Shown here: positions 1 to 9,409 of the stretch, piece after piece | How the letters are laid out: every line of letters begins with the position of its first letter | How positions within the stretch are numbered: position 1 is the first letter of the stretch | Assembly: GCA_913776885.1 (NCBI GenBank) | Contig: CAJYQC010000370.1 | Span: 1 to 52,563, forward strand | Direction: 5' to 3' | Length of the DNA stretch: 52,563 nucleotides | DNA from: an uncultured Variovorax sp. | Lineage (GTDB): Bacteria > Pseudomonadota > Gammaproteobacteria > Burkholderiales > Burkholderiaceae_C | The notes under the pieces: generated by a model | What the model was told of the DNA's origin: nothing | The model's database searches: none | The model's input: the letters and a program-made list of their open reading frames with translations, nothing else | Translations under genes and position numbers: made by a program

Positions 1-791
1 AACTGCGACTTCACGTCCGCCGCCTGCATCGAGGTGATGGCAGCGTAGGTCGTGCCGCCCTTGGAGGTCACGCGCTCGCGCAGCACCGACGGCGGCTCGG
101 TCGCGCTGTGTGCCAGCGACGATGCGCCCACGAAGGTGCCGATGGCCAGCCGCTGGGCCTGCTCGGGCGTGAGGCCCATCTCGACGCCGGCCTCGGTCAT
201 CGCCTCGATGAAATAGAACACGTAGGCTGGGCCGGAGCCCGACATGGCGGTGACCGCGTCGAGCGCGGGTTCGGTGTCGACCCAGAGCAGCTCGCCGGTG
301 GGCGCCAGCAGCTGGCCGACCGTCGAGCGGTCGGCGCTCTCGACGCCGGGCCGCGCGAACAGGCCGGTCATGCCCTTGCCGACCAGCGCGGGCGTGTTGG
401 GCATGGCGCGCACCACGCGCTCGGTGCCGAGCCAGCGCGCGATGCTGTCGGAGGGAATGCCGGCGGCCACGCTCAGTTGCAGGGCCTGGGCGGCGAAGGG
501 GCGCACCGCCTTCGCGGCATCGGCGAATGTCTGGGGCTTGACCGCCCAGACCATCACGCCGCAGCGCGACAGCGCCTCGCTCGCCTCGGGCCTGGCGACG
601 ATGCCGAAGGACTGCGACAGCTTCGCGCGGGCCTCCTCGAAGGGCTCGACCACCTCGAAGGCATCCGCCGGGGTGCCTTGCTGGATCAGGCCGCCGATGA
701 TGGCGCTGGCCATGTTGCCGCCCCCGATGAAGGCGACGGGAGGCAGCGGCGCGGGGCCGGTGCGGGGCAGGAAGGTCACGGCGATGGTCAT
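1..791 (-). CDS. proC: Pyrroline-5-carboxylate reductase, C-terminus cut by window edge
   Basis: Catalyses the last step of proline synthesis, NAD(P)H-dependent reduction of pyrroline-5-carboxylate, in the cytoplasm. It is not in the ORF track because it runs off the left edge; I translated it from the reverse complement. Near residue 20 is the Rossmann glycine motif FIGGGNMASAI, followed later by VWAVKPQ, AMPNTPA, and the family signature region SGSGPAYVFYFIEAM with TSKGGTT near the end. About 263 residues are visible, so only a few C-terminal residues are missing. The ATG overlaps the stop codon of the upstream lipoprotein gene (ATGA), which suggests translational coupling. The N-terminal extension before the glycine motif (about 17 residues) is slightly long, so a later start is possible. 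Confidence 0.93.
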   Translation of the reverse strand, partial: MTIAVTFLPRTGPAPLPPVAFIGGGNMASAIIGGLIQQGTPADAFEVVEPFEEARAKLSQSFGIVARPEASEALSRCGVMVWAVKPQTFADAAKAVRPFAAQALQLSVAAGIPSDSIARWLGTERVVRAMPNTPALVGKGMTGLFARPGVESADRSTVGQLLAPTGELLWVDTEPALDAVTAMSGSGPAYVFYFIEAMTEAGVEMGLTPEQAQRLAIGTFVGASSLAHSATEPPSVLRERVTSKGGTTYAAITSMQAADVKSQ

Positions 792-1969
792 GGTCGGTCG
801 GCGTATTCGAAAGCGGCGAACTGGGTGATTTGAAGCGGATTGAAATTGTCGTCGCTCACGACCACCAGCATGCGCCCGCCGCCGGGCAGCGGCGGGCCCC
901 AGCACATGCCTTCGGTGTTGTCGAGCCTCGACAGGCCAAGCGCGGCGAAGTCGGCCACCAGCGTCTTGGCCGCCGGCCGGTGGTTGCCGGGCGCCAGCGC
1001 GTCGACGGCGAGCACGTCGCTGGCCGCGCGGGTGTCTATTTCATACAGGCGCAGCGAGTTGCCGCGGCCGGTGGCGTAGGCGCGCTCCAGCACCAGCATG
1101 CGGTCGGCTTCGAGCATCAGGATCTCGCTCACGCCGTTGTCGGCATAGCTGCCCGGAATCAGCGGGCGCAGCGGGATGGCGTCGGGAACATAGGCGATCT
1201 GGCGGTCGGCCTGGCCGGTCTGCAGGTCGATCCGGGTGAAGCGGCAGGGGCCGCCGGGAGCGCCGATGGCGGGTTCGGGGCCGTCCTGGACCAGCGCGTT
1301 TTCCATTCCCAGCCAGGCGAAGCGGCCGTCGGGCGTGAGGCTGACGCCCTCGAAGCTCAGGTTGTCGCGCGGACCGCGACGTCTGGCAGGATCGGGCTGG
1401 AACATGCCCGGCATCCGGAATTCGCGCAGGAAACGGCCGCCGCGGGCGGATTCGTACAAGGCCGGGCCGAAGCCGCGGGCGACGTCGCCCTCGCTGGTCC
1501 AGAGCAGGGTGTTGGTGACTGGGCGCAGCCGCAGGCCCTCGGGATCGGGCACCGGCAGGCCATCGACCGCGTCGCGCCGGCTGGGCCACTGGCCACCGCC
1601 GGGGCGTTGCAGCTGCACCACGCCCGTCGCCTCCGGAGCAGCGGCCTGCGGGGAGGGCCAGCGGGCGGTGTAGTAGCGCACGGGAGCGAGATCCGACCGG
1701 TCATCGCTGATGAGCAGGTACTCACCTCGGACCGGGTCGTAGTCGATGCCCGAAAGGCCTCCGGCCGTGGTTCCCTCTATATGAAGGCGGTGCGGCCAGC
1801 GTGCCTCGGCGAGGAGGCGCAGCCGGCCTGTGTCCGGTTTCGGCGTCGCTGCGCCCTTGCAGCCGGGGAGTGCCAATAGCCCCCCGAGCCCCGCCAGGCC
1901 GGCACCGCCGGCCAGCAGCAGGCGCCGCCGCAGCAGCGATGAGGTCGAAAGGGTGGTTTTTCCGGGCAT
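788..1969 (-). CDS. Esterase-like phytase-domain lipoprotein
   Basis: Predicted exported protein of the 'esterase-like activity of phytase' family (PF13449 type), 393 residues. The track ORF is longer, but the ATG at 1969 gives a clean export signal: MPGKTTLSTSS, a LLRRR stretch, a hydrophobic Gly/Leu/Ala segment and a lipobox LPGC, so it is probably a lipoprotein. Family-like blocks are LSGIDYDPVRGEYLLISDDR near the mature N-terminus, DPEGLRL, NLSFEGVSLTPDGRFAWLGM in the middle, and LDNTEGMCWG with VVSDDNFNP at the end. These acidic blocks probably bind metal. The substrate is unknown; the family name does not prove phytase activity. It is divergent from the ribosomal operon and overlaps proC by 4 bp. 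Confidence 0.8.
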   Translation of the reverse strand: MPGKTTLSTSSLLRRRLLLAGGAGLAGLGGLLALPGCKGAATPKPDTGRLRLLAEARWPHRLHIEGTTAGGLSGIDYDPVRGEYLLISDDRSDLAPVRYYTARWPSPQAAAPEATGVVQLQRPGGGQWPSRRDAVDGLPVPDPEGLRLRPVTNTLLWTSEGDVARGFGPALYESARGGRFLREFRMPGMFQPDPARRRGPRDNLSFEGVSLTPDGRFAWLGMENALVQDGPEPAIGAPGGPCRFTRIDLQTGQADRQIAYVPDAIPLRPLIPGSYADNGVSEILMLEADRMLVLERAYATGRGNSLRLYEIDTRAASDVLAVDALAPGNHRPAAKTLVADFAALGLSRLDNTEGMCWGPPLPGGGRMLVVVSDDNFNPLQITQFAAFEYADRP

Positions 1970-2017
1970 GCGCACGCCCCGCAGTCTAGTGGCTGCGTTT
2001 GCTGGCATGCAGGCCTG

Positions 2018-2189
2018 TTGACTTCCGGCTTCTTGCGTGCAACAATCGCGGGCTTCGCTTTCAAAAGGCGGAGCTTTCAGCCCAAAGCGGAAGTGCCCCG
2101 AGTGGTTCGGGGTATGGACGACGGGCCCAAGACTGACTGATTTGCCTCCCTCCTGGAGGCGCATCGGTACAAGTTGGGAATATCAAGAA
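2018..2189 (+). promoter_or_regulatory. spc-operon promoter and structured leader
   Basis: A sigma-70-like promoter is visible: TTGACT at 2018-2023, a 17-base spacer, and AACAAT at 2041-2046. Transcription would start near 2053, leaving a leader of about 135 bases before rplN. The leader holds two simple hairpins, CCCCG/CGGGG at 2096-2112 and GCCTCC/GGAGGC at 2144-2160, neither followed by a T run. The promoter is a pattern match only; a role of the hairpins in ribosomal-protein feedback is inference. Confidence 0.55.
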
Positions 2190-2558
2190 ATGATCCAAAC
2201 TGAATCCCGGCTCGAAGTGGCCGACAACACGGGCGCGAAATCCGTCCTGTGTATCAAGGTGCTCGGTGGCTCCAAGCGGCGTTACGCCAGCGTGGGCGAC
2301 GTCATCAAGGTCAGCATCAAGGAAGCCGCTCCGCGTGGTCGCGTCAAGAAGGGCGAGATCTACAGCGCTGTGGTGGTGCGCACCGCCAAGGGCATCCGCC
2401 GCGCCGACGGCTCGCTCGTGAAATTCGACGGCAACGCAGCAGTGTTGCTCAACGCCAAGCTGGAGCCCATCGGCACCCGCATCTTCGGACCGGTCACGCG
2501 CGAACTGCGCACCGAGAAGTTCATGAAGATCGTGTCGCTGGCACCCGAAGTTCTCTAA
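2190..2558 (+). CDS. rplN: 50S ribosomal protein L14
   Basis: Large-subunit protein L14, 122 residues, the standard bacterial length. It starts [15 protein letters not shown] and contains the family block [15 protein letters not shown], ending [10 protein letters not shown]. The track ORF begins 51 codons upstream, but the universally conserved MIQ start fixes the ATG at 2190. It is the first gene of the cluster here. In most bacteria rpsQ directly precedes rplN; here a divergent lipoprotein gene and a promoter precede it, so the S10-type operon must lie elsewhere. rplX follows after 12 bp. Confidence 0.98.
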   Translation: MIQTESRLEVADNTGAKSVLCIKVLGGSKRRYASVGDVIKVSIKEAAPRGRVKKGEIYSAVVVRTAKGIRRADGSLVKFDGNAAVLLNAKLEPIGTRIFGPVTRELRTEKFMKIVSLAPEVL

Positions 2559-2570
2559 GGACACAACGCC

Positions 2571-2903
2571 ATGAACAAGATTCGCAAGGGCGACCAGGTC
2601 ATCGTGTTGGCCGGCCGCGACAAGGGCAAGCGGGGCACCGTCTCGTTGCGCAAGGACGACTCGCATGTGGTCGTCGAAGGCATCAACCTCGTCAAGAAGC
2701 ACACCAAGCCCAACCCCCTGAAGGGTACGACCGGTGGCATCGTCGAGAAGGCCATGCCGATTCACCAATCCAACGTGGCGATCTTCAACGCCGCGACCGG
2801 TAAGGCCGATCGCGTGGGCGTCAAGGTCACCCAGGATGCTGACGGCAAGCGCGTGGCTGTTCGCGTGTTCAAGTCGAGCGGCGAAGAAATCAAGTTCGCC
2901 TAA
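2571..2903 (+). CDS. rplX: 50S ribosomal protein L24
   Basis: Large-subunit assembly-initiator protein L24, 110 residues. The N-terminal KOW motif is clear in [19 protein letters not shown], followed by the typical [13 protein letters not shown] segment. It starts 12 bp after rplN behind an AAGGA-type ribosome binding site and is followed by rplE after 11 bp, the conserved spc-operon order. The C-terminus is slightly longer than the E. coli protein, as is common in betaproteobacteria. Confidence 0.98.
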   Translation: MNKIRKGDQVIVLAGRDKGKRGTVSLRKDDSHVVVEGINLVKKHTKPNPLKGTTGGIVEKAMPIHQSNVAIFNAATGKADRVGVKVTQDADGKRVAVRVFKSSGEEIKFA

Positions 2904-2914
2904 GAGGTACTCAC

Positions 2915-3454
2915 ATGGCACGTCTCCAACAACACTATCGCGAAAAGATCGCGAAAGACCTGACCGAAAAGTTCGGCTACACGTCGCCGATGCAGGTCCC
3001 GCGCCTCACCAAGATCACCCTGAACATGGGTGTGGGTGAAGCCGTCGCCGACAAGAAGGTTCTCGAGAACGCAGTCGCCGACCTGACCAAGATCGCTGGC
3101 CAGAAGCCCGTGGTCACCAAGTCGAAGAAGGCCATTGCCGGCTTCAAGATCCGTGAGAACCAGCCGATCGGCTGCATGGTCACGCTGCGTGGCGTGCACA
3201 TGTACGAATTCCTGGATCGCTTCGTGACGATCGCGCTGCCGCGCGTTCGCGACTTCCGTGGTATCTCCGGTCGCGCTTTCGACGGCCGTGGCAACTACAA
3301 CATCGGCGTCAAGGAACAGATCATTTTCCCCGAGATCGAGTACGACAAGGTCGATGCCCTGCGCGGTCTCAATATCAGCATCACGACGACGGCCAAGACC
3401 GACGAAGAAGCCAAGGCGCTTCTGGCCGGCTTCCGTTTCCCGTTCAAGAACTGA
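2915..3454 (+). CDS. rplE: 50S ribosomal protein L5
   Basis: Large-subunit protein L5, which binds 5S rRNA in the central protuberance; 179 residues, the standard length. Recognised by the [15 protein letters not shown] block, the [20 protein letters not shown] block, and the C-terminal [17 protein letters not shown]. In E. coli the start of the homologous message is the S8 repressor site of the spc operon; I did not identify a convincing S8-binding stem here by eye. Flanked by rplX (11 bp) and rpsN (8 bp). Confidence 0.98.
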   Translation: MARLQQHYREKIAKDLTEKFGYTSPMQVPRLTKITLNMGVGEAVADKKVLENAVADLTKIAGQKPVVTKSKKAIAGFKIRENQPIGCMVTLRGVHMYEFLDRFVTIALPRVRDFRGISGRAFDGRGNYNIGVKEQIIFPEIEYDKVDALRGLNISITTTAKTDEEAKALLAGFRFPFKN

Positions 3455-3462
3455 GGTGACCT

Positions 3463-3768
3463 GTGGCTAAAGCATCTTTGATCCAGCGCGAACTCAAGCG
3501 CGACAAGCTGGTTGCCAAGTTCGCAGCGAAGCACGCCGAACTGAAGGCGGCTTCCAACGACCTGAAGAAGACCGAGGAAGAGCGCGCTGCTGCTCGCCTG
3601 GCGCTGCAGAAGCTGCCGCGCAACGCGAACCCCACGCGCCAGCGCAACCGTTGCGAAATCACCGGTCGTCCCCGTGGCACCTTCCGTCAATTCGGTCTGG
3701 CCCGCGCCAAGATCCGTGAACTGGCTTTCAACGGCGACATCCCTGGTGTCACCAAGGCCAGCTGGTAA
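3463..3768 (+). CDS. rpsN: 30S ribosomal protein S14, zinc-free type
   Basis: Small-subunit protein S14, 101 residues, read from a GTG start that makes [13 protein letters not shown]. It is the long form without the CxxC...CxxC zinc ribbon: only one cysteine is visible, in [12 protein letters not shown]. This is the usual primary S14 of proteobacteria, so it does not indicate zinc stress. It ends [10 protein letters not shown], the family C-terminus. rpsH follows after 20 bp. Confidence 0.97.
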   Translation: MAKASLIQRELKRDKLVAKFAAKHAELKAASNDLKKTEEERAAARLALQKLPRNANPTRQRNRCEITGRPRGTFRQFGLARAKIRELAFNGDIPGVTKASW

Positions 3769-3788
3769 GCCAGGCAGGAGCAAACAAC

Positions 3789-4184
3789 ATGAGCATGAGT
3801 GATCCCATTGCCGACCTGCTGACGCGTATCCGCAACGCGCAGATGGTGGCGAAGCCCACCGTGTCGGTCCCGTCTTCGAAGGTGAAGGTCGCGATCGCAC
3901 AAGTCCTGAAGGACGAGGGCTACATCGACGGCTTCCAGGTCAAGACCGAAGCCGGCAAGAGCGAACTGGAAATCTCGCTGAAGTACTACGCTGGCCGTCC
4001 GGTCATCGAGCGTATCGAGCGTGTGAGCCGCCCTGGTCTGCGCGTCTACAAGGCCAGCGCTTCCATTCCGCAAGTCCAGAACGGCCTCGGCGTCGCCATC
4101 GTCACGACCCCCAAGGGCGTGATGACCGACCGCAAGGCTCGCGCCTCCGGTGTCGGCGGCGAAGTCCTGTGCTACGTCGCCTAA
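3789..4184 (+). CDS. rpsH: 30S ribosomal protein S8
   Basis: Small-subunit protein S8, 131 residues, which binds the central domain of 16S rRNA and in many bacteria represses its own operon. The [18 protein letters not shown] start parallels the E. coli MSMQDPIAD start and decides between the two nearby ATGs. The C-terminal GGEVLCYVA is the family signature. It lies between rpsN and rplF, with a GAGGAG ribosome binding site for rplF in the 24-bp gap that follows. Confidence 0.98.
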   Translation: MSMSDPIADLLTRIRNAQMVAKPTVSVPSSKVKVAIAQVLKDEGYIDGFQVKTEAGKSELEISLKYYAGRPVIERIERVSRPGLRVYKASASIPQVQNGLGVAIVTTPKGVMTDRKARASGVGGEVLCYVA

Positions 4185-4208
4185 CCGAGACATCGAGGAG
4201 TAACTGAA

Positions 4209-4742
4209 ATGTCCCGAGTAGGAAAATCGCCGGTCGCCATCCCCGCAGGCGTGGATGTGTCGATCAAGGAAGACCAGATCAGCGTCAAGGGTACGGGCGG
4301 CACGCTCAACCTTTCGCGCAACGCGCTGGTCAACGTCGTCAACAAGGACGGCAAGCTGAGCTTCGAGCCCGCCAACGAATCGCGTGAAGCCAACGCGATG
4401 AGCGGCACGGTTCGCCAGCTCGTGAACAACATGGTGGTCGGTGTGACCAAGGGCTTCGAGAAGAAGCTCAGCCTGATCGGCGTCGGCTACAAGGCTGCTG
4501 CCCAGGGCGCCAAGCTGAACCTCCAGGTCGGCTACTCGCACCCCGTCAACATCGACATGCCCCAGGGCATCACGGTGACGACGCCCAGCCCGACCGAAGT
4601 CGTGATCAAGGGTGCCGACCGCCAGCGCGTCGGCCAGGTGGCCGCTGAGATCCGTGCCGTTCGTCCGCCAGAGCCCTACAAGGGCAAGGGCATCCGCTAT
4701 GCGGACGAGAAGATCGTGATCAAAGAGACCAAGAAGAAGTAA
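4209..4742 (+). CDS. rplF: 50S ribosomal protein L6
   Basis: Large-subunit protein L6, 177 residues, located near the factor-binding site. It starts [17 protein letters not shown] and ends with the typical C-terminal block [16 protein letters not shown] followed by a lysine-rich tail. It holds the two tandem L6 repeats expected for the family. Spacing to rplR is 11-14 bp depending on which of two adjacent ATG codons is used. Confidence 0.98.
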   Translation: MSRVGKSPVAIPAGVDVSIKEDQISVKGTGGTLNLSRNALVNVVNKDGKLSFEPANESREANAMSGTVRQLVNNMVVGVTKGFEKKLSLIGVGYKAAAQGAKLNLQVGYSHPVNIDMPQGITVTTPSPTEVVIKGADRQRVGQVAAEIRAVRPPEPYKGKGIRYADEKIVIKETKKK

Positions 4743-4753
4743 GGGGCAGCAAA

Positions 4754-5122
4754 ATGATGTTGACCAAAAAAGCACAGCGTCTCCGCCGCTCGCGCCAGAC
4801 CCGCATCCGCATCGCGACGCAGGGCGTGGCCCGTCTGACGGTGAACCGCACCAACCTGCACATCTACGCCACCGTCATCTCCGGCGACGGCGCCAAGGTG
4901 ATTGCAACCGCATCGACCGCAGAAGCCGAAGTGCGTACCTCGCTCGGCGGTTCGGGCAAGGGCGGCAACGCTGCCGCAGCCACCGCCGTCGGCAAGCGCA
5001 TCGCTGAAAAGGCGAAGGCTGCCGGCATCGAGAAGGTCGCATTCGACCGCGCAGGTTTCGCGTACCACGGCCGCGTCAAGGCGCTGGCCGAAGCCGCCCG
5101 CGAAGCCGGCCTGCAGTTCTAA
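4754..5122 (+). CDS. rplR: 50S ribosomal protein L18
   Basis: Large-subunit protein L18, which binds 5S rRNA with L5. 122 residues if the first of two adjacent ATG codons is used, 121 from the second (4757). Recognised by [13 protein letters not shown], the [19 protein letters not shown] block, and the C-terminus [26 protein letters not shown]-type ending. It is followed by rpsE after 18 bp in the conserved order. Confidence 0.97.
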   Translation: MMLTKKAQRLRRSRQTRIRIATQGVARLTVNRTNLHIYATVISGDGAKVIATASTAEAEVRTSLGGSGKGGNAAAATAVGKRIAEKAKAAGIEKVAFDRAGFAYHGRVKALAEAAREAGLQF

Positions 5123-5140
5123 CCGGACACGAGATTCAAA

Positions 5141-5659
5141 ATGGCAAAGATTCAGGCAAGAACCCAGAACGAAGGCCCCGAGGACGGTTTGCGCGAGAAG
5201 ATGATCGCGATCAACCGCGTCACCAAGGTGGTGAAGGGTGGTCGTATCCTCGGTTTCGCAGCGCTGACCGTGGTCGGTGACGGCGATGGCCGCGTCGGCA
5301 TGGGCAAGGGCAAGTCGAAGGAAGTGCCCGCTGCAGTGCAGAAGGCAATGGAAGAAGCGCGTCGCAACCTGCTGAAGGTTTCGATCAAGAACGGCACGCT
5401 GCACCACCAGGTGCAGGGCCACCACGGCGCTTCGACGGTCGTGATGTACCCGGCTCCCAAGGGTACCGGCATCATCGCCGGCGGCCCGATGCGCGCCGTG
5501 TTCGAAGTGATGGGCATCACCGACATCGTGGCCAAGAGCCACGGCTCGTCGAACCCGTACAACATGGTTCGCGCCACGCTCGACGGGTTGAAGAACTCGA
5601 CGACCGCCAGCGAAGTGGCTGCCAAGCGCGGTCTGACCGTCGAAGAAATCTTCGCCTGA
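5141..5659 (+). CDS. rpsE: 30S ribosomal protein S5
   Basis: Small-subunit protein S5, 172 residues, involved in decoding fidelity. It shows the N-terminal double-stranded-RNA-like block [19 protein letters not shown] and the [20 protein letters not shown] loop, and a C-terminal S5 domain with [16 protein letters not shown]. The gap to rpmD is 35 bp, the longest inside the L14-L15 run, and contains an AAGGAAG ribosome binding site. Confidence 0.98.
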   Translation: MAKIQARTQNEGPEDGLREKMIAINRVTKVVKGGRILGFAALTVVGDGDGRVGMGKGKSKEVPAAVQKAMEEARRNLLKVSIKNGTLHHQVQGHHGASTVVMYPAPKGTGIIAGGPMRAVFEVMGITDIVAKSHGSSNPYNMVRATLDGLKNSTTASEVAAKRGLTVEEIFA

Positions 5660-5694
5660 GCGCAGGCCGTCGCAAGCCTCAAGGAAGCATTCAA

Positions 5695-5877
5695 ATGACG
5701 CAACAACAAACCCTCAAGGTGCAGCTGGTCAAGAGCCCGATCGGCACCAAGGAATCGCATCGCGCGACCGTGCGTGGCCTCGGCCTGCGCAAGCTCAACA
5801 GCGTGAGCGAACTGCAAGACACGCCCGCTGTGCGCGGCATGATCAACAAGATCAGTTATCTGGTCAAAGTCCTGTAA
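5695..5877 (+). CDS. rpmD: 50S ribosomal protein L30
   Basis: Small large-subunit protein L30, 60 residues, the standard bacterial length. Recognised by [20 protein letters not shown] and the [16 protein letters not shown] block. It sits between rpsE and rplO (11 bp), the conserved spc-operon order. Confidence 0.97.
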   Translation: MTQQQTLKVQLVKSPIGTKESHRATVRGLGLRKLNSVSELQDTPAVRGMINKISYLVKVL

Positions 5878-5888
5878 GAGAGACTGAT

Positions 5889-6320
5889 ATGGAACTCAAT
5901 GGCATCAAGCCGGCCGATGGCGCCAAGCACGCCAAGCGCCGTGTCGGCCGCGGTATCGGTTCCGGCCTGGGCAAGACCTCGGGTCGCGGCCACAAGGGCC
6001 AGAAGTCGCGCGCAGGCGGTTTCCACAAGGTCGGCTTCGAAGGCGGTCAAATGCCGCTGCAGCGTCGCCTGCCGAAGCGTGGCTTCAAGTCGCACCTGCT
6101 GAAGTTCAACGCCGAAGTCACGCTGACCGCTCTCGAGCAGCTCGGCCTGGCCGAAGTGGACATCCTGGCGCTGAAGCAAGCCGGCCTCGTGGGCCAGCTC
6201 GCCAAGGTCGTCAAGGTCGTGAAGACCGGTGAGCTCACCAAGGCCGTCAAGCTGACGGGCGTGGGTGCAACGGCTGGCGCCAAGGCTGCCATCGAAGCAG
6301 CCGGCGGCAGCATCGCCTGA
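5889..6320 (+). CDS. rplO: 50S ribosomal protein L15
   Basis: Large-subunit protein L15, 143 residues, an assembly protein at the centre of the 50S subunit. The N-terminal glycine- and basic-rich tail is typical: [20 protein letters not shown] followed by [20 protein letters not shown]. The C-terminal ribosomal_L27A-type fold follows. It precedes secY by 27 bp, the usual arrangement linking ribosome synthesis to the translocon. Confidence 0.98.
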   Translation: MELNGIKPADGAKHAKRRVGRGIGSGLGKTSGRGHKGQKSRAGGFHKVGFEGGQMPLQRRLPKRGFKSHLLKFNAEVTLTALEQLGLAEVDILALKQAGLVGQLAKVVKVVKTGELTKAVKLTGVGATAGAKAAIEAAGGSIA

Positions 6321-6347
6321 TCATCATCGGACTGAAAGAAGTTCTTC

Positions 6348-7661
6348 GTGGCAACTAACGCGGCAACGATCGCAAAGACAGGCAAGTTCGGTGACCTCCG
6401 TCGCCGGCTCGTCTTCTTGCTGCTCGCGCTCGTGGTCTACCGGATCGGCGCCCACATCCCTGTGCCGGGTATCAACCCGGACCAGCTGGCTGCGCTGTTC
6501 CAGGGCCAGCAGGGCGGCATTCTGAGCCTGTTCAACATGTTCTCGGGCGGGGCGCTGTCGCGCTTCACCGTGTTCGCGTTGGGGATCATGCCGTACATCT
6601 CGGCGTCGATCATCATGCAGCTGATGACCTACGTGCTTCCGACCTTCGAGCAATTGAAGAAGGAAGGCGAGGCCGGCCGCCGCAAGATCACGCAGTACAC
6701 GCGCTATGGTGCGCTGGGCCTGGCCCTCTTCCAGTCGTTCAGCATCGCGGTGGCTCTCGAGTCGTCGGCAGGCCTGGTTATCTCGCCCGGCTTCGGCTTC
6801 CGCATCACTGCCATGGTGAGCCTGACGGCAGGCTCCATGTTCCTGATGTGGCTCGGCGAGCAGATCACCGAACGCGGCCTGGGCAACGGGATCTCGATCC
6901 TGATCTTCGCGGGTATCGCGGCTGGCCTGCCCAACGCCATCGGCGGCCTCCTGGAGCTGGTGCGTACCGGTGCCATGAACGTGATCGTCGCGCTCTTCAT
7001 CGTCGCCGTGGTGGTGCTGGTCACCTACTTCGTGGTGTTCGTTGAACGCGGCCAGCGCAAGATCCTCGTGAACTATGCGCGTCGCCAGGTCGGCAACAAG
7101 GTGTACGGCGGCCAGTCGTCGCACCTGCCGCTGAAGCTGAACATGGCCGGCGTGATCCCGCCGATCTTCGCCTCGTCGATCATCCTGCTGCCGGCGACGG
7201 TGGTCGGCTGGTTCAGCACCGGCGACGGCGGTTTCCGCTGGATCAAGGACGTCGCCAGTGCGCTGCGCCCCGGCGAGCCGATCTACGTGCTGCTGTATGC
7301 CGCTGCGATCGTTTTCTTCTGCTTCTTCTACACGGCGCTCGTGTTCAACAGCAAGGAAACGGCCGACAACCTGAAGAAGAGTGGTGCATTCATTCCTGGC
7401 ATCCGCCCGGGTGACCAGACCGCTCGCTACATCGACAAGATCCTGGTTCGCCTGACGCTGGCGGGCGCGGTGTACATCACCTTCGTCTGCCTGCTGCCAG
7501 AGTTCCTGATCCTGAAGTACAACGTGCCGTTCTACTTCGGTGGTACCTCCCTGCTGATCATCGTGGTCGTCACGATGGACTTCATGGCCCAGGTGCAAAA
7601 CTACATGATGTCCCAGCAGTACGAATCGCTGCTGAAGAAGGCGAACTTCAAGACATCGTAG
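6348..7661 (+). CDS. secY: Preprotein translocase subunit SecY
   Basis: Main channel subunit of the SecYEG translocon in the inner membrane, 437 residues with about ten hydrophobic segments. It starts with GTG ([15 protein letters not shown]) behind a weak AAAGAAG ribosome binding site. The first membrane segment region [23 protein letters not shown] is the family start, and the cytoplasmic loop [18 protein letters not shown] is the conserved SecA/ribosome-contact loop. In many bacteria infA follows; here rpmJ follows after 64 bp, with no room for infA. Confidence 0.98.
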   Translation: MATNAATIAKTGKFGDLRRRLVFLLLALVVYRIGAHIPVPGINPDQLAALFQGQQGGILSLFNMFSGGALSRFTVFALGIMPYISASIIMQLMTYVLPTFEQLKKEGEAGRRKITQYTRYGALGLALFQSFSIAVALESSAGLVISPGFGFRITAMVSLTAGSMFLMWLGEQITERGLGNGISILIFAGIAAGLPNAIGGLLELVRTGAMNVIVALFIVAVVVLVTYFVVFVERGQRKILVNYARRQVGNKVYGGQSSHLPLKLNMAGVIPPIFASSIILLPATVVGWFSTGDGGFRWIKDVASALRPGEPIYVLLYAAAIVFFCFFYTALVFNSKETADNLKKSGAFIPGIRPGDQTARYIDKILVRLTLAGAVYITFVCLLPEFLILKYNVPFYFGGTSLLIIVVVTMDFMAQVQNYMMSQQYESLLKKANFKTS

Positions 7662-7725
7662 GGCTGTGTTTCAGTATTGAGTCCGGGCGGTAGACCGCCA
7701 CGTTAAACAGTTTTAGGAGAGTGAA

Positions 7726-7839
7726 ATGAGAGTTTCGGCCTCGGTCAAAACCATCTGCCGTAATTGCAAGGTCATCCGCCGCAAGGGTGTGGTGCGCGTG
7801 ATCTGCACCGACCCGCGCCACAAGCAGCGCCAGGGTTGA
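7726..7839 (+). CDS. rpmJ: 50S ribosomal protein L36, zinc type
   Basis: Too short for the ORF track. The 37-residue product [20 protein letters not shown]..., ending RHKQRQG, is L36. It carries the zinc ligands C11, C14, C27 and H32, so it is the C+ (zinc-binding) form. The start follows a TTTTAGGAGAGTGAA ribosome binding region, unusually strong compared with its neighbours. It sits between secY and rpsM, where rpmJ is expected, but without infA. Confidence 0.97.
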   Translation: MRVSASVKTICRNCKVIRRKGVVRVICTDPRHKQRQG

Positions 7840-7862
7840 TTGAAGAGTATTAGAGGACGCAC

Positions 7863-8228
7863 ATGGCACGTATTGCTGGCATCAACATCCCGCCGCACAA
7901 GCACGCTGAAATCGGCCTGACCGCCATCTTCGGCATCGGTCGCACCCGCGCCCGTCAGATCTGCGAAGCGAGCGGCATCGAGTATTCGAAGAAGATCAAG
8001 GATCTGACCGACGCCGATCTCGAGAAGATCCGCGACCAGATCGCTCTGTTCACGATCGAAGGCGACCTGCGTCGCGAGACGACGATGAACATCAAGCGCC
8101 TGATGGACATCGGCTGCTACCGCGGCTTCCGTCATCGTCGCGGCCTGCCGATGCGCGGCCAGCGCACGCGCACCAACGCCCGCACCCGCAAGGGTCCGCG
8201 CAAGGCTGCGCAGTCCCTGAAGAAATAA
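7863..8228 (+). CDS. rpsM: 30S ribosomal protein S13
   Basis: Small-subunit head protein S13, 121 residues. Start [19 protein letters not shown], helix-hairpin segment [18 protein letters not shown], and basic C-terminus [16 protein letters not shown] are all standard. In E. coli this gene begins the alpha operon (rpsM-rpsK-rpsD-rpoA-rplQ); here rpsK follows after 12 bp, but a terminator then separates rpsD. Confidence 0.98.
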   Translation: MARIAGINIPPHKHAEIGLTAIFGIGRTRARQICEASGIEYSKKIKDLTDADLEKIRDQIALFTIEGDLRRETTMNIKRLMDIGCYRGFRHRRGLPMRGQRTRTNARTRKGPRKAAQSLKK

Positions 8229-8240
8229 GGATAGAACAGC

Positions 8241-8645
8241 ATGGCTAAAGCACCTGCAAACAACGCCGCACAGCGCGTTCGCAAGAAGGTTCGCAAGAAC
8301 GTCGCGGACGGTATCGCTCACGTGCACGCTTCGTTCAACAACACCATCATCACGATCACCGATCGCCAGGGCAACGCCCTGTCGTGGGCTTCGTCGGGTG
8401 GCCAGGGCTTCAAGGGCTCGCGCAAGTCGACGCCGTTCGCTGCGCAGGTCGCTTCCGAAGTGGCCGGCCGTGCTGCTGTCGAACAAGGCATCAAGAACCT
8501 CGACGTCGAGATCAAGGGCCCCGGCCCCGGTCGCGAATCGTCGGTGCGCGCACTGGCTGCGCTCGGCATCCGGATCAATTCCATTGCCGACGTGACGCCC
8601 GTTCCGCACAACGGCTGCCGTCCCCAGAAGCGTCGCCGCATCTGA
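8241..8645 (+). CDS. rpsK: 30S ribosomal protein S11
   Basis: Small-subunit platform protein S11, 134 residues. Recognised by [19 protein letters not shown], the [19 protein letters not shown] block, and the C-terminus [16 protein letters not shown]. It is the last gene before a strong intrinsic terminator that begins 15 bp after the stop codon. Confidence 0.98.
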   Translation: MAKAPANNAAQRVRKKVRKNVADGIAHVHASFNNTIITITDRQGNALSWASSGGQGFKGSRKSTPFAAQVASEVAGRAAVEQGIKNLDVEIKGPGPGRESSVRALAALGIRINSIADVTPVPHNGCRPQKRRRI

Positions 8646-8660
8646 TCGTCAGTCCGCAAG

Positions 8661-8701
8661 GCGCAGCCGGCTTTGAATAGCGGCTGCGCGTTTGTTTTTT
8701 T
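8661..8701 (+). terminator. Strong intrinsic terminator between rpsK and rpsD
   Basis: A perfect 9-bp GC-rich stem (GCGCAGCCG / CGGCTGCGC, 8661-8669 with 8681-8689) with an 11-base loop is followed by TTTGTTTTTTT. This is a textbook rho-independent terminator placed inside the usual alpha operon. Smaller hairpins follow in the rpsD leader (GCCATC/GATGGC at 8714-8736 and GCAG/CTGC at 8741-8752). They could belong to an S4 control region, which is inference. Confidence 0.85.
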
Positions 8702-8776
8702 ACTAAGCCCACCGCCATCGGCAATCCGCTGATGGCTCCCGCAGGCAACTGCGGCAGATGACACAAAGGAAAAATC

Positions 8777-9400
8777 GTGGCACGTTACCTCGGCCCCAAG
8801 GCCAAACTTTCCCGCCGTGAAGGCACCGACCTGTTCTTGAAGAGCGCTCGCCGTTCGATCCAGGACAAGGCCAAGTTCGACTCCAAGCCCGGCCAGCACG
8901 GTCGCACCTCGGGTCAGCGCACCTCCGACTATGGTCTGCAGCTGCGCGAGAAGCAGAAGGTCAAGCGCATGTACGGCGTGCTCGAGAAGCAGTTCCGCCG
9001 CTACTTCGAAGAAGCCGATCGCCGCCGTGGCAACACCGGTGCCAACCTGCTGTCGATCCTCGAATCGCGCCTGGACAACGTCGTCTACCGCATGGGCTTC
9101 GGCTCGACCCGCGCCGAAGCGCGCCAGCTCGTGTCGCACAAGGCGATCACGGTGAACGGCCAGTCGGTCAACATCCCGTCGTACCTGGTCAAGACCGGCG
9201 ACGTGATCGCCGTGCGCGAGAAGTCGAAGAAGCAGACCCGCGTTGTCGAAGCACTGCAACTCGCCCAGCAAGTCGGTATTCCGGCATGGGTCGACGTGAA
9301 TGCCGACAAGGCCGAAGGCACGTTCAAGAAGGTGCCCGATCGCGACGAATTCGCAGCCGACATCAACGAATCGCTGATCGTCGAACTGTATTCGCGTTGA
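8777..9400 (+). CDS. rpsD: 30S ribosomal protein S4
   Basis: Primary 16S-binding assembly protein S4, 207 residues, GTG start giving [19 protein letters not shown]. The S4 RNA-binding domain is visible around residues 97-160 ([35 protein letters not shown]). It is set off on both sides by terminator-like hairpins and gaps of 131 and 142 bp. It may therefore have its own promoter and be partly uncoupled from rpsM-rpsK and rpoA-rplQ. Confidence 0.98.
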   Translation: MARYLGPKAKLSRREGTDLFLKSARRSIQDKAKFDSKPGQHGRTSGQRTSDYGLQLREKQKVKRMYGVLEKQFRRYFEEADRRRGNTGANLLSILESRLDNVVYRMGFGSTRAEARQLVSHKAITVNGQSVNIPSYLVKTGDVIAVREKSKKQTRVVEALQLAQQVGIPAWVDVNADKAEGTFKKVPDRDEFAADINESLIVELYSR

Positions 9401-9409
9401 TTTTTTCTA

